This document shows positions 1 through 11,081 of a stretch of DNA of 64,000 nt, piece after piece. Below the pieces are notes generated by a model, which saw nothing but the letters and a program-made list of their open reading frames with translations, had not been told where the DNA came from and did not search any database. The stretch covers positions 1 to 64,000 of the forward strand of contig BROI01000013.1 in assembly GCA_027923505.1 (NCBI GenBank), given 5' to 3'. Source of the DNA: Mayamaea pseudoterrestris (Eukaryota > Bacillariophyta > Bacillariophyceae > Sellaphorales > Sellaphoraceae). Within the stretch, counting starts at the first letter, position 1, and each line of letters opens with the position of its first letter. The position numbers and the translations under genes are program-made.

Positions 1-193
1 ACCCAAACCGAAGCGGCAGCGGTGACGTCACGAAGACGGTCACATTTAAGTAAGCGCGGTAAGCGGCAACCGAAGGAGTGGATCGAGGACGATCACTTCT
101 TGGAGAAAATAAGTAAAGTGGTTTTATTGACTCTGTTCTGCTTAATCATTAGTGTCGCTTCAAGGGCGCGCAAGATATATTCTAGATCCAACA
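1..193 (+). repeat. 5' LTR of copia element 1 (partial)
   Basis: This is the last 193 bp of a 211-bp LTR and matches 5014-5206 without visible difference. It ends in CAACA, the inverse of the TGTTG that opens the 3' copy. It contains a perfect TGACGTCA palindrome at 23-30. I did not recognise a tRNA primer-binding site directly after it. Confidence 0.93.
23..30. promoter_or_regulatory. CRE-type palindrome TGACGTCA in LTR
   Basis: The perfect 8-bp palindrome TGACGTCA is the classical CREB/ATF bZIP site. It lies in the LTR, which normally holds the element's promoter, and recurs at 5036-5043 in the 3' LTR. Diatom CO2/cAMP-responsive promoters and aureochrome targets use TGACGT cores, so a role in stress- or CO2-responsive transcription is possible. 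That role is inferred from the motif alone. Confidence 0.5.
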
Positions 194-220
194 TTTTCTC
201 CAAGAAGCGAGTGAAAAGAC

Positions 221-3200
221 ATGTCTTCGACGAGCAATACTCCGACGACAGGAGCGGCGTCGAGCGGTGGAGGTGCACCTCCCGCTCCGCCAGCAAGCGA
301 AGGAAACCGACGCAACCGTCATTATCGTCGTGGGAATCGTGCTGGGAATCGTTCCGGGAATCAAGGCAATGGTAACAGACTCAACGGACCGAGTCGTGCG
401 CCGAGTGGAAATTCCAAGGAAGCGAGCCGACGCTCGCTGGATTCATCTACGACTATAACGGTTCGCGCGATCCCGATGGATTCATCCGTACGACGAACGA
501 GATCATCACTTTCGTCGGGCGCTCCTACAAGAAATATACCAAGGAGCTGCTCAAGGGCATGCGCAACGTGGAACTGGAGATTCCTGACGAGCCTGCACGT
601 CCAACGAAGGATGCCGACACGACGGACTCGGACTGGTCCATAATGCTCGAGGAATACAAGGCCGACAAGAAAGAGCATGTCGAGCGCGTGCGTGTATACT
701 CCGACTTCCTCGCTGGTCTCTACGCCGTGTTGCATGGACAATGCACGGAGCGTATGAAGGATCGTGTCAAGTCGCACGCCAAGTTCCGAGACGCCGAGGA
801 GGACACGGACGGAATTAAGTTGCTGGCGATTATCAAGGAGATCTCGCATACGTACGAAGGGCGCTGCAAACTTGTGGATCAAGTCGTGGACATTCAAGCT
901 GAGTTGTTCGGACGTACTCAAGGAGCGCGCGAAAGCCTGCAGAAATATTACGAAAGCATGGTCACGCTGGCAGACGTGGCGAAGGCGGTTGGCGTCACGA
1001 TGCACAACGAGATTGTGGCGTTGAACATTGCCAAGGATGACAATCGTAACAAGGCGAACAAGGAGGATATCAAGGCCGCCGAAGAGCTCGAGCTGGGCAT
1101 GCTTTTCGTGCGTGGCGCAACGGGCGAATACGCTGGGTATTGCAAGCACTTGCGCAACTGCTACCTCGACGGGCACGACAACTTCCCGTTGACGATCCAC
1201 GATGCATACAACATCATGCAGCGTCGTGAGCATGCGGATGGAGAAGCCACGTTGCCAACGAACGAGGGCGTGGCGTTTCACACGACTGGTACAGCGCGTG
1301 ACCCTCCCAGATGCTGGACCTGTCAACAGGTTGGTCATGTGCAGCGAGACTGTCCTACGAGAACGGAGTCTACGGAGAGTGCGCCGGCTGCAGAGGCTAG
1401 TGGGGCGCAGCACTTCACGCTGGGTAGCGAGGAAGAAAGCGATGACGACGATGAGGTCGGATACATGTTCGCGCAGCCGCCGAAGGTGAACATCTCGAAG
1501 AAGGCTGTGCTCTTGGACAATCAGTCGACAGTGGATCTGTTCTGCAACGCCAAGATGCTGACGAACATTCGCCCGGTGCCAACGTGGATGGTGACTAAGC
1601 GCAACGCTGGTACAGTAAGGACGAACATGATGGGCGACCTGGAGGGCTATGGTCCGGTGTGGTGGTATCCGCAGGGACTGGCGAACATTTTGAGTTTGGC
1701 GCAAGTCCGCAAGAAGTTTACCGTGGAGTATCTCATGCACGGCGTGGATCGTCCAATGTTCGTTGTGGAGAAGCCGGATGGTAAGCAGCGAGAGTTTGTC
1801 GAGACTGACTCTGGGCTGTATGTTTGCGAGAGCTTTTCGAAGGGCAAGCGCAGCGATGTCAAGGATGGAGTGGCGATGTTGACTACGGTAGACGATAACC
1901 GTACTAACTACACCAATGATGACTATTTACGCGCTGTTAGAGCTAGGGAACTGCAAATCAAAATTGGACGGCCAAGCCTCAAGGATTACCTGCGCATCGT
2001 TACTAGCAATCAGTTGCCGAACTGTCCTGTGACGAAGGCCGACATCCTGGCTGCTGAGCACATCTTTGGACCAGATGTTGGCTCGTTAAAAGGAAAGACG
2101 ACGCGTCGCGCGTCGCATCTGGTGAAGCCTGCGATTGTTGAGCAGCTTCCACCGGCTATCATGAGTCGCTATCGAGACGTTACTCTTTGTGCTGACATCA
2201 TGTATATCAACAAAGTCCCTATGTTGGTGACGTTCTCCCGCAGCATTCGTTTTGCTACGGTTGAGGTGATTCAAAACCGTACGCTTCCGGTTATGTTGAA
2301 GGCAATCGAGTCTGTGTTGAAGATTTACGCACGCGGTGGGTTCCGTGTCGTCGCGGCTCTGATGGATGGGGAGTTCGCTCCAATGCTTGGCGCGTTGGCT
2401 GATCTCGGAGTGGCGCTCAATGCGACATCTGAGGATGAACACGTTGGCGAAATTGAACGTTTTATCCGTGTCGTGAAAGAACGGGTGCGCGCGACATACA
2501 ACACGTTGCCATTTAAGCACGTGCCGGCACGCTTGGTTATCGAAATGACGAAGTCTGCCGTGTTTTGCTGAATGCGTTTCCGAACGAGCGTGGCATTTCG
2601 AAGGATCTCAGTCCACGCACTATTGTGACTGGTCAGACAGTTGACTTTAATCGGCATTGCAAGTATGAATTTGGTCAGTATGTGCAAACGCATGAGTCGC
2701 ACAGCAATGACATGCAGGCGCGCACGATCGGTGCGCTGGCTCTGCGCCCGACTGGTAATGTGCAGGGTGGGTTTTATTTCCTCAGTTTGTCTTCGGGCAA
2801 AGTTCTGAATCGTGGGCACGCTACGCCTTTGCCCATGCCTGATGATGTCATTGAGCGCGTGCATCGTCTCGCTCGTCAACAGAAGGCCAATCCGGGCATC
2901 GTGTTCATGGACCGCCACCGTGTTGCGGAGGCTGCTGAGCCAGTCATGTGGCACGAAGATGACGCCGAGGATGATGATGACTCTGATTATGATGACGACG
3001 CTTCTCGCGGTGACGACGACTCTGCCGGCGGAAGCGAAGGAGTGAATGCGACCGATGACGACGACGACGACGACGATGGTGCTGACGGCGCAATCGAAGG
3101 AGTGCCGAACGACGAGGATGGTGAGGCCATTGACGGCGAACTTGACGACGCGCCAGCCGTGGATGATGGCGAAATTGAAGGAGTGCCCGATGAAGGCGAA

Positions 3201-5066
3201 ATTGAAGGAGTGCCAGCTGCTGCAGACGAAGAGGATTTCGATGCGCGCTATGGCCCACGCACTGGTCGGTATGGCCTGCGTGCGCGCAAACCTCGCTCGT
3301 TCGCTCATTTGTTCACGCTCGACGCTGCAGAGGAAGTGTCGGAGCCACTCGTCACGGCACAGATGAATATGCGACAAGGTTTAAAGGCTTTTGGCGATGC
3401 TGGAGTGGAGGCAGTGCGCAAGGAAATGCAGCAGCTACACGACAGGCACGTCATGAAGGCAGTCCCCAATGCACTCTGACTCCGCAGCAGCGCAAGGACG
3501 CTCTGGCGTATTTGATGTTTCTCAAGCGCAAGAGATGCGGGACTGTGAAGGGACGCGGATGCGCGGATGGACGCAAGCAACGAGCATACACTGCAAAGGA
3601 AGACGCAGCATCTCCAACGATAGCGACAGAGGCCATCTTTCTGACAGCTATCATTGACGCTATGGAAGGGCGCGAGGTTGCTGTGGTTGATGTACCGGGT
3701 GCTTTCATGCAAGCGGAAATGGATGAGTTGGTGCACGTTCGTTTCACTGGGAAGATGGTGGAGCTACTGTTGGAAATTGATCGCGAGATGTACGAGCCTT
3801 GCGTCACAATGGAGAATGGCGAGAAAGTCATGTATGTTGAATTACTCATGGCGCTTTATGGTACGCTTCGAGCAGCGCGACTATTCTGGGAGAAGTTGTC
3901 CGCAAAATTGCTTGAGTGGGGGCTTCGAGAAGAACCCGTACGATCCGTGTGTGTGCAACAAGATTGTCAATGGGAAGCAAATCACCGTGGGATGGCACGT
4001 GGACGATTTGAAGATTTCGCACGTCGACGTGAGCGTAGTGGATGAGTTCATCGCGCAGATGGATGAGGAGTTTGGCAAGGAGACTCCAATGAATAAGTCA
4101 CGCGGAAAAGTGCACGACTACCTCGGCATGGTATTGGACTATACTAAGCCTGGAGAAGTAGCAATCAACATGGTTGACTATGTGAAGAACATCCTGCATC
4201 ATGCGCCAGACGACATGGATGGAACGGCAGCTACTCCGGCAGCCAGTCACTTGTTTCAGATATCGGAAAATCCTGTCATGTTGAGCGAAGCGAAGAAGCA
4301 GATTTTTGTGACGATTGTGATGCAGTGTCTGTATCTGAGTCAGCGAGCGCGACCGGATATTCGCACAGCGATTTCTTTCTTGAGCACGAGGCTGCAGCAG
4401 CCTGACGAAGACGACTATAAGAAGGCTGCAAGAGTGATTAAATATTTACGCGGAAGCGTGGACATGGTGTTGACGCTGAAGGCGGACCAGTCCGGGATAG
4501 TCCAGTGGTGGGTGGATGCGTCGTACGCGGTGCACCCAGACATGAAGGGTCACACTGGTGGAACAATGACACTTGGCCAAGGATCAGTGTACAGTACGTC
4601 GGCTAAACAGAAGTTGGTAACAAGAAGCTCGACGGAGAGCGAAGTTGTGGGAGTTCATGATGTGCTACCGCAGTTGCTGTGGACAGGATATTTTCTGAAG
4701 GCGCAAGGTTTCGGGGTCAAAGACACGAAATTGTATCAAGACAATATGAGTTCAATGCTGTTGGAAAAGAATGGCAGAAGCTCAAGTACAAAGCGCACGC
4801 GACACATGAATGTTCGGTACTTCTTTGTGAAAGATCGCGTGGCAGCTGGTGAAGTCAACATTGAGCATTGTCCGACCGGAGACATGGTCGCGGATTTCTT
4901 CACGAAACCATTGCAGGGAGCCCAGTTTGGCAAGCTCCGCAACCTGGTTATGAATCTGGCCTCGAGCAGTAAGTACTACTCGGCCCAAAGGAGTGTGTTG
5001 AGCATGGATGAGAACCCAAACCGAAGCGGCAGCGGTGACGTCACGAAGACGGTCACATTTAAGTAA
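221..5066 (+). pseudogene. gag-pol of copia element 1, frameshifted
   Basis: Gag opens at 221 with a Gly/Ser/Asn/Arg-rich N-terminus. The conserved reading moves to a second frame at about 375-440 and runs to 2571, including CCHC zinc knuckle CWTCQQVGHVQRDC at 1312, protease motif LLDNQST near 1515, and a DDE integrase (ADIMYI, MDGEF, HVGEIERF). Small indels change frame near 2568 (short G run), near 3470 (CT repeat) and near 3922 (G run). RT continues with a HVDD catalytic box near 3996 in place of the usual YVDD. RNase H with STESE and TKPLQG follows and the reading ends inside the 3' LTR. The breaks at short repeats could be mutations or assembly errors. The first gag shift could also be a programmed one. 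Confidence 0.85.
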
Positions 5067-5206
5067 GCGCGGTAAGCGGCAACCGAAGGAGTGGATCGAG
5101 GACGATCACTTCTTGGAGAAAATAAGTAAAGTGGTTTTATTGACTCTGTTCTGCTTAATCATTAGTGTCGCTTCAAGGGCGCGCAAGATATATTCTAGAT
5201 CCAACA
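4996..5206 (+). repeat. 3' LTR of copia element 1
   Basis: The 211-bp LTR starts TGTTG and ends CAACA, a perfect short inverted terminus. The pol reading frame overlaps its first 71 bp. The part that can be compared equals the 5' copy at 1-193. Confidence 0.93.
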
Positions 5207-5493
5207 GTCGTTGCTTGCAGCTTATTCAACAATTTGCCGAGTCTCGCACACACTGATTATACAGAATAAAGAGGGTCCTTTGCGCCGATGCTTTGTATAT
5301 TGCTGCATGGCCTTTATTATTGAAGCGTCAACCTCGCAAGGGAGACGCAGCCGTACGCCGTACAAGACTGGCTTGCTCTCCTCGCTCCATCAAGGCTGAT
5401 TCCTTCCTCGTTTGCGGAACCTTTGACTATATGTTCAATGACAGTAATTGCTACATTGATGAGACTGCAATTCATGTATAGTAGTGGAGGCAT

Positions 5494-6543
5494 TTACAAG
5501 AATACTAGTAGAGCGACGGCAATGATGCGCCATGGTTGAAATAAATGACGAAGCGCGCGTGGATTTATCGCGTGCACCACCGCGGTGAATGGTTTAACAC
5601 GGGCTATCGCGTGGCAAATTATCGCGATCCGGACCTCGTAATCCAAATCAACGCTTCCAGTTAAAAGGACAAGTCCTTGTCCATTGCCTGCCGCCTTGGC
5701 ATCAAGTAACGTGAGGTGGTCATTCTCCCAATTCAAAATCGTGTGATTCGCTAGTACATTCGTGTTCCAAAGCAATCTAAACTCCAGTTTTCTCGTCGAG
5801 TTTGAAAGTGCCAATGCATGCATTGTAACTTCGCCATTGTCCCATAGCGTTGCTACTGCAGGAATGCTGCCTTGCGGGGTGTACATGGCATCGAAGGCGA
5901 ATCGCTGTTTACTTTCCATATGATCATCAGAGACTGAAGCATCGCAGGGAGTATCAGCGTAGCAAGTTTCCCCATCAGGACAGTCACTGGACAAGCCATT
6001 GGGACAATGCGTGCGACATTTGGTGGAAGCGTCATGCCAATCGATGCCGCAATAGTAATGCTTGGTTCGATCGTTTTGAATGTTTTGTGCCCTGTAAGCC
6101 GTGTCCAAATGTCTTGCTTCATCGTCGTCACCTTTCATGTATATATGAGCAGTCGCTAGGTGCAAGGGATGAGAGTCGGAAGGCAATAAAGCTGGTTCGG
6201 ATTGTATTAAAAGTGGTGGACGAAAGGGCGCCATGAACTGTTGCTGTGATGCTTCCCGTAAATCGTATATTTGCAAGATCTTGTCCTCACGAACAACCAC
6301 AATGGCTTCTGTTATTCCATCTCCATCAATATCTAATAGTTTTGGAGCAATGTTAATGGATGATGCGGTGGTTCCCTTGCTTGAATGTCGTGGAAGATAC
6401 CAACTCAAGTGAAGCGATGCGCCGACTGCATCAAGCTCATCGCTGTTCCATGCCATTCGCGACAAGACCAAGGCAGCTACTAAAGCAACGATGTCTCTCA
6501 CTCGAAACATGCTTGGATGCTGTTGGAGGAGTTTTGTCGTCAT
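5494..6543 (-). CDS. FG-GAP and cysteine-motif membrane protein
   Basis: This 349-aa protein has an N-terminal hydrophobic segment (about residues 12-30, signal peptide or anchor). An FG-GAP-like calcium-loop motif, LLDIDGDGITEAIVV, follows near residue 69. In the middle is a Cys-rich block, YYCGIDWHDASTKCRTHCP followed by SDCPDGETCYADTPC, which resembles small Cys/Trp modules repeated in diatom and oomycete secreted proteins. The C-terminus ends in a hydrophobic stretch (WRIIAVALLVFL). Integrin-like FG-GAP proteins usually act at the cell surface or in the secretory lumen, so a surface or wall role is inferred. It is divergent from the helicase gene, with 192 bp between starts. The exact function is unknown. 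Confidence 0.75.
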   Translation of the reverse strand: MTTKLLQQHPSMFRVRDIVALVAALVLSRMAWNSDELDAVGASLHLSWYLPRHSSKGTTASSINIAPKLLDIDGDGITEAIVVVREDKILQIYDLREASQQQFMAPFRPPLLIQSEPALLPSDSHPLHLATAHIYMKGDDDEARHLDTAYRAQNIQNDRTKHYYCGIDWHDASTKCRTHCPNGLSSDCPDGETCYADTPCDASVSDDHMESKQRFAFDAMYTPQGSIPAVATLWDNGEVTMHALALSNSTRKLEFRLLWNTNVLANHTILNWENDHLTLLDAKAAGNGQGLVLLTGSVDLDYEVRIAIICHAIARVKPFTAVVHAINPRALRHLFQPWRIIAVALLVFL

Positions 6544-6735
6544 TTACTACTTGCTGTCAATGGTCCAAGTCGGATCATCTTGTTGCGTCGCGCGACGAAC
6601 CGCGAGGGTTCCAGAATGTCATTGTGACTGACCGGTACCTGAGTAACGGTACGACGAAATCGATTGTTCTTGGCGAAACCAACCACTTCATTATTTTCAC
6701 TGCCCACATCACAATCATCCAACGTGAACAACAAC

Positions 6736-8415
6736 ATGAAAGGAACGGAACATGAATCTGCAAGGTTTCCCCAATACGTGCTTTTCTGTTTCGTATCTTT
6801 CAATTTGATTCAAGCGTCCCACTCGCTACAAACGTCATTTAACGTAGATTCTGTTGCAGCTGCAAACAGACACGGACGAATCCGGCGGCGGCCTCAGCCG
6901 TCCTTCACTGCCCCTACCTCTACCGCTCGGCCTCTCTACTCTCAGGCAAGAAACAATAATGAGGTATTGACGGATGGTCAACTAGTCGACGAAACGTTCC
7001 AAGAGCTCTATGCCCATCAGCTTCCTCCGTGGCTATTGAAGCGATCTTTTGAATGCGGATGGATTCGTCCCTCACGCATTCAAAAGTACGCCCTTGATAC
7101 TATTCTCATTGACAAACATGACGCCATTATACAGGCAGAAACTGGATCTGGAAAGACGCTGAGCTACTTGCTTCCATGTTTAGCCATGATTGATCCGTCA
7201 AGAGCCGCAGTACAGGCACTTATTGTAGTCCCGACGCGAGAACTTGGATTGCAAGTGGCAAAGTTGGCCAAGCGACTGGCGGCTGGAAGTGTCGAGAGTC
7301 AACATGACCAAAAAATTATGGTCATGAGTGTTTTGCAAGGGAGTCAAAACAAAAGACAGCGAGCATGGGCCTGGGCTGATCCTCCCCATGTTGTGATTGG
7401 AACTCCAGAAGAATTGTGTAAAATGGTACGATATGCTGGCATCAAAAGATATAACTCGGTCCAATTTCTCATTGTTGATGAAGTTGATGCCTGCTTATTA
7501 AATAATGCAGGAAGCTTGACATCAAATTTACAGTCTGGTCCGCTACACGAGCTCCTTTCAAAACACTTGAGTCCAACTTTTGACGATGGAACTGGCATTG
7601 ACTTTGCAACGGATTCAACCCTCCAGCAAGCACAAAAAGCTGCTCTCAATTCACGCGTCCAACAACGACCACTCTCGCAAAAACGACAAACTATATTTTG
7701 CTCGGCAACGATTCCGCAGCCGCGTCATTTTCTCAGGCAGTGTGTTCAAAATCAGTGGATGCTTCGTCAACCAACTCATGTTTGTCTACGATCGGGTGAG
7801 CAACTACTGCCCGAGACATTAGAGCACGCTTACACGATATGCCGGACGACAAAACACAAGCTGGTAGGACTGCGACGTTTGCTACTCAAGATTTATCAAT
7901 CGAGCTCAGAGGAAATCCCAAAAAAGGTACTCGTCTTTTGTGAAACCAATCGGCCAATGCAGGAAATGGCTCGTGTCATTGCCAAGGATTTGTACAGCAA
8001 AATTGACAGCGGCTTGGATAATGCTAGTGAACAAGCTTATGGCGTCGCTACTGTGTCCGTCCTCCAGTTTGACGGCGCCCTGTCTGAGCGTGCGGCTGCC
8101 ATGGATGTGTTTCGCGGAGAAGCCGACGATTCAGCCGCTCAAGCCCCCTTTACCATGCGCATTCTGCTATCAACTGACATGGCCGCTCGCGGACTTGATG
8201 TTGTAGACATTACGCATGTCATTCACTTTGACCTTCCACCGGATGCGGATACGTATACTCATCGTGCCGGAAGGGCAGGCCGGTTCGGAAGACAGGGCCA
8301 AGTCATATCCATCATTCCGTCCGAGCAAGAGTTTGCTTTACAGCGGCAGGCCAACAAGATAAATCTGGACTTGAAATGCATAGGGAAACAAAGGACGAAA
8401 GTTGACTACCGATAG
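6736..8415 (+). CDS. DEAD-box RNA helicase, probably plastid targeted
   Basis: Start 6736 is preferred over the in-frame ATG at 6664 because it opens with a signal-peptide-like segment (VLFCFVSFNLIQASHS) followed by a basic, Ser/Thr-rich stretch, the layout of a plastid or other secretory-route precursor. The 559-aa product shows the helicase core in order: Q-motif region (RPSRIQKYAL), motif I AETGSGKT, PTRELG, GTPEEL, motif II DEVD, CSATIP, then in the second domain TDMAARGLDV and HRAGRAGRFGRQG. Motif II reads DEVD rather than DEAD, a substitution tolerated in the family. It would unwind RNA in an ATP-dependent way, perhaps in plastid ribosome assembly or mRNA handling. The exact compartment is uncertain because the F of the ASAFAP motif is missing. 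Confidence 0.85.
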   Translation: MKGTEHESARFPQYVLFCFVSFNLIQASHSLQTSFNVDSVAAANRHGRIRRRPQPSFTAPTSTARPLYSQARNNNEVLTDGQLVDETFQELYAHQLPPWLLKRSFECGWIRPSRIQKYALDTILIDKHDAIIQAETGSGKTLSYLLPCLAMIDPSRAAVQALIVVPTRELGLQVAKLAKRLAAGSVESQHDQKIMVMSVLQGSQNKRQRAWAWADPPHVVIGTPEELCKMVRYAGIKRYNSVQFLIVDEVDACLLNNAGSLTSNLQSGPLHELLSKHLSPTFDDGTGIDFATDSTLQQAQKAALNSRVQQRPLSQKRQTIFCSATIPQPRHFLRQCVQNQWMLRQPTHVCLRSGEQLLPETLEHAYTICRTTKHKLVGLRRLLLKIYQSSSEEIPKKVLVFCETNRPMQEMARVIAKDLYSKIDSGLDNASEQAYGVATVSVLQFDGALSERAAAMDVFRGEADDSAAQAPFTMRILLSTDMAARGLDVVDITHVIHFDLPPDADTYTHRAGRAGRFGRQGQVISIIPSEQEFALQRQANKINLDLKCIGKQRTKVDYR

Positions 8416-8528
8416 TTTATTAACATAATTATTTGATGCAATTTGCTTTAGCCCGTAATCGCTACTAAATTCCACATGCGCTGAATCACATGTATCATGA
8501 CAAAAACCATTTATAGTGCTGCAGCCTT

Positions 8529-10456
8529 TCAGTCGTCCCATTCTCCATCAGCAATCAATGTCGAAACATGCGCTTCCGCAGTTTCATCGTTAGCATCAGC
8601 AAGCGACACCTCATCTTGCACTTCACGCGCGTCTTGGTCATCGCCTGCAACTTCAGCCGATTCTTCTCCAATAGAAGCGAGATTTTGGTTTACAACAATG
8701 TCAGGATCTGCGCGAACAACATCTTCCTCCACGTCTTCCTTTAATTCGGGCGGAGCTACGTAATGGGGCAAACGACCGCGCTGGAAATCATTAATCATAG
8801 ATATGGCTGCGCTGCGAATACAAGGATCTCCGCCCTTGAGCAATCGACCAGATTTTCTGGCTATCATTTCCATGAGCTCCAAGCTGCTGCTCCAGGTATC
8901 AACGCCATCCTTGGGAATATTGTACTGGGCAGCAATGTGCTCCCGCTTCACCTGCTCAACAATGGCGTCGATATAGTCTTCGGGATTTTCTAGGCGCTCG
9001 GCACGAACTACTCCCTTCAAAACGGAGTCCGTTTCCGTGTCTCCTGCCGTGTCAACAACGACACCTGGACAATCAATCAAAGAGATCCGCTTGAACAACG
9101 AAATATACTGCCAAATCTTAGTTTCACCGGGGATTGGCGCAACTTTGCAACTTTTCTTCGAAATAAGAGTGTTAATGACACTCGATTTTCCTGCGAACAC
9201 GATGGTATGACATTATGAGAATTTAACACATAATACTGACCCCAACCGTTACAATCAGTTGCAGTACACTTACCAACGTTTGGATAGCCAACCACGCCAA
9301 CACTGATCTCCTTCTTGTCCTGATGAAGAGTTCCAAACTGTCGCATCAGACTTATCAACGCTCCCTTTCCAAATGCATGCGTCATGCTGGCATGGAACGC
9401 GATAGTCGGCCGCACCTTGCTGAGCTCACCCATCCAACGCTTAGCCACCCAATTGGGCACCAAGTCAATCTTGTTCAAAACAAATACCAAGTGCTTGTGC
9501 GAGGCATTGTCACGAATATGCCGCTCAATCATGGTGCATCGCGTGCCTGGCACGTTGCGTGCATCAATAACATGTAAAACCACGTCACTGCAGTCAAGCA
9601 CCTTGTAAAATTCTCCCCAGATGCGCCTCGACTGCCCCTTTAAAAACAAGTCGTCCTTCTTCTCCTGTCGCCAATCCACCCCTTCACCATTTGGCAGCGG
9701 AAGCTGTGAGTCGCGTCCAATTGCCGCAATGCCTGGACGTGCATTTATTTCATCGTATGTTGACTGACTCTTTTGCGCCGTCTGCAGCAGCGATTCGTAC
9801 AGGTTACCCCCGTTCGTCTCCACACTTTCATCAACGTCAGCTTCCGTTGTCGGTTGCACCAACTCCGCCTTGCCTTCCGTCGATGACTTGCTCGTTTTAG
9901 CTGCTTCCACCGCTCGCGTGATCATGAGTTGATCCAATTTAACCCGCTTGCGCCGCGACTGCTTGCCGAAAGCATTCTCAAATGGCTCTTGTTCCAAGAG
10001 TGCCTTCTTTGAAACCGTGCTATACTCGGCCGCCTCCTTCAAGAGACCCATTGGCAGCTTCTTTCGCTTCAATACGACACTGTAGGGATCCGCAACTGCT
10101 TCCGTCATCTGCTGACGAAACTCGTCCAGTTTCTTGCCATCTACAAGTCGCGTATTGCCAAACCACCTGCGATCCGGCTGAATACGCCCCGTTGACGCCG
10201 TGATTTCCGTATCCCCAGCACGATCAGCCATCATAAACTGACCTCCAATCACTTTACCGCCCTTGTTGCGAATCGTTCGTTGACTGTACATTTTGAGGCG
10301 AGCCACTGTTTCGGCCGAGCGTTTGGAGCTTGCCGCACCGCCGCGTGTACGACCCTTGCCTAGCTTGCTTGATGCATTACTGAATCGCAACGCGTTGGTA
10401 GAGCCAGCCGTCTTGGCGGGACCAGCTGGCTTGGTCGTATTGAACTTTTTCGGCAT
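8529..10456 (-). CDS. NOG2: Nucleolar GTPase NOG2/GNL2
   Basis: Two exons, complement(8529..9190, 9274..10456), are joined across an 83-bp intron (GTAAGTG...CGCAG) that splits the P-loop GYPNVGKSSV. The 614-aa product starts MPKKFNTTKP. It has the NOG2 N-terminal basic region with SQRTIRNKGGK, then a circularly permuted GTPase domain: VIDARNVPGTR, NKIDLVP (G4) before GYPNVGKSS (G1) and DCPGVV (G3). The acidic C-terminus is typical. NOG2 acts in nuclear maturation and export of the 60S ribosomal subunit. The reading frame stays open far upstream of 10456 only because it runs into the 42-bp minisatellite. That extension is not part of the protein. Confidence 0.93.
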
Positions 10457-10586
10457 CTTCACTAATAGAAGACAAGGTGAAGGGACGAATGGATCAAGCT
10501 TGTCGGCGCAAAGAAACTGCACAATGGAGAAAAATAATTGGTGGCAGCGAAAACGATCGTGAGTACCACTACGATTTAATGACAAA

Positions 10587-10990
10587 TACGTCATAAGGCA
10601 ATAAAGCAAAACGAGTGCCAGTGAAAACTGCGTCACGAGGCTATAGTACGAAACGAGTGCCAGTGAAAACGGAGTCATGAGGCTATAATAGAAAACGAGT
10701 GCCAGTGAAAACGGCGTCATGAGGCAATAGTAGGATTCGAGTGCCAGTGAAAACTACGTCTCTTGAAAAGAACATTGAATGAGTATCAGTGCAAAAGTAC
10801 AAAACGAATGCCAGTGAAAACTGCGTCACGAGGCAATAATTGAAAACAGGTGCCAGTGTAAACTGTGTCATGTGGCAATAATAAAAAAACAAGTGCCAGT
10901 GAAAACTGAGTCATAAGGCAATAACACAAAACGAGTGCCAGTGAAAACTGCGTCACGAGGCAATAACACAAAAGCAGTGGCAATGAAACC
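10587..10990 (-). repeat. 42-bp minisatellite, array A
   Basis: About ten diverged copies of a roughly 42-bp unit fill most of the space between the divergent NOG2 and USP genes. On the minus strand each unit contains CACTGGCACTCGTTT and then a TTGCCTyrTGACG-like part. About five units keep the TGACG core; several others have one base changed. The array also carries degenerate units near 10770-10800. The same repeat occurs at 14979-15212 and 41522-41935 in the other orientation. No coding role is likely. Because of its position in a shared upstream region it could contain regulatory sites. Confidence 0.9.
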
Positions 10991-11081
10991 GGCAAGCGGG
11001 TGAATCTTCTCCACAAACGCGCGACTTCATTTCGGCTTTACGGCTACCAGTCTTGTACAAGCTACTCACATAAACATTAGC

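Larger units (their letters stand above)
1..5206 (+). mobile_element. Ty1/copia LTR retrotransposon, 5' LTR cut by window edge
   Basis: Bases 1-193 repeat exactly, as far as I can see, as 5014-5206. With the 3' LTR starting at 4996, the element begins 18 bp before the window. Between the LTRs lie Gag with a CCHC zinc knuckle, an unusual aspartic protease, a DDE integrase, reverse transcriptase and RNase H, in the copia order (integrase before RT). A purine-rich tract (AAAGGAG, about 4987-4993) precedes the 3' LTR. LTR identity argues for a recent insertion, although the coding region is broken by small indels. The 5' target duplication is outside the window, so it cannot be matched with the 3' flank. 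Confidence 0.95.

Noticed and set aside
22-375. 117-codon frame across the copia 5' LTR
   Set aside because: It is non-coding LTR sequence; the same frame reappears at 5008-5256 in the 3' LTR and runs into flanking DNA.
361-1740. 459-codon open frame on the minus strand inside copia element 1
   Set aside because: It is antisense to Gag with its zinc knuckle and shows no motif of its own.
10460-10720. N-terminal extension of NOG2 reading into array A
   Set aside because: The added residues come from the minisatellite (repeats of FSLALV), while the conserved NOG2 start is MPKKF at 10456.
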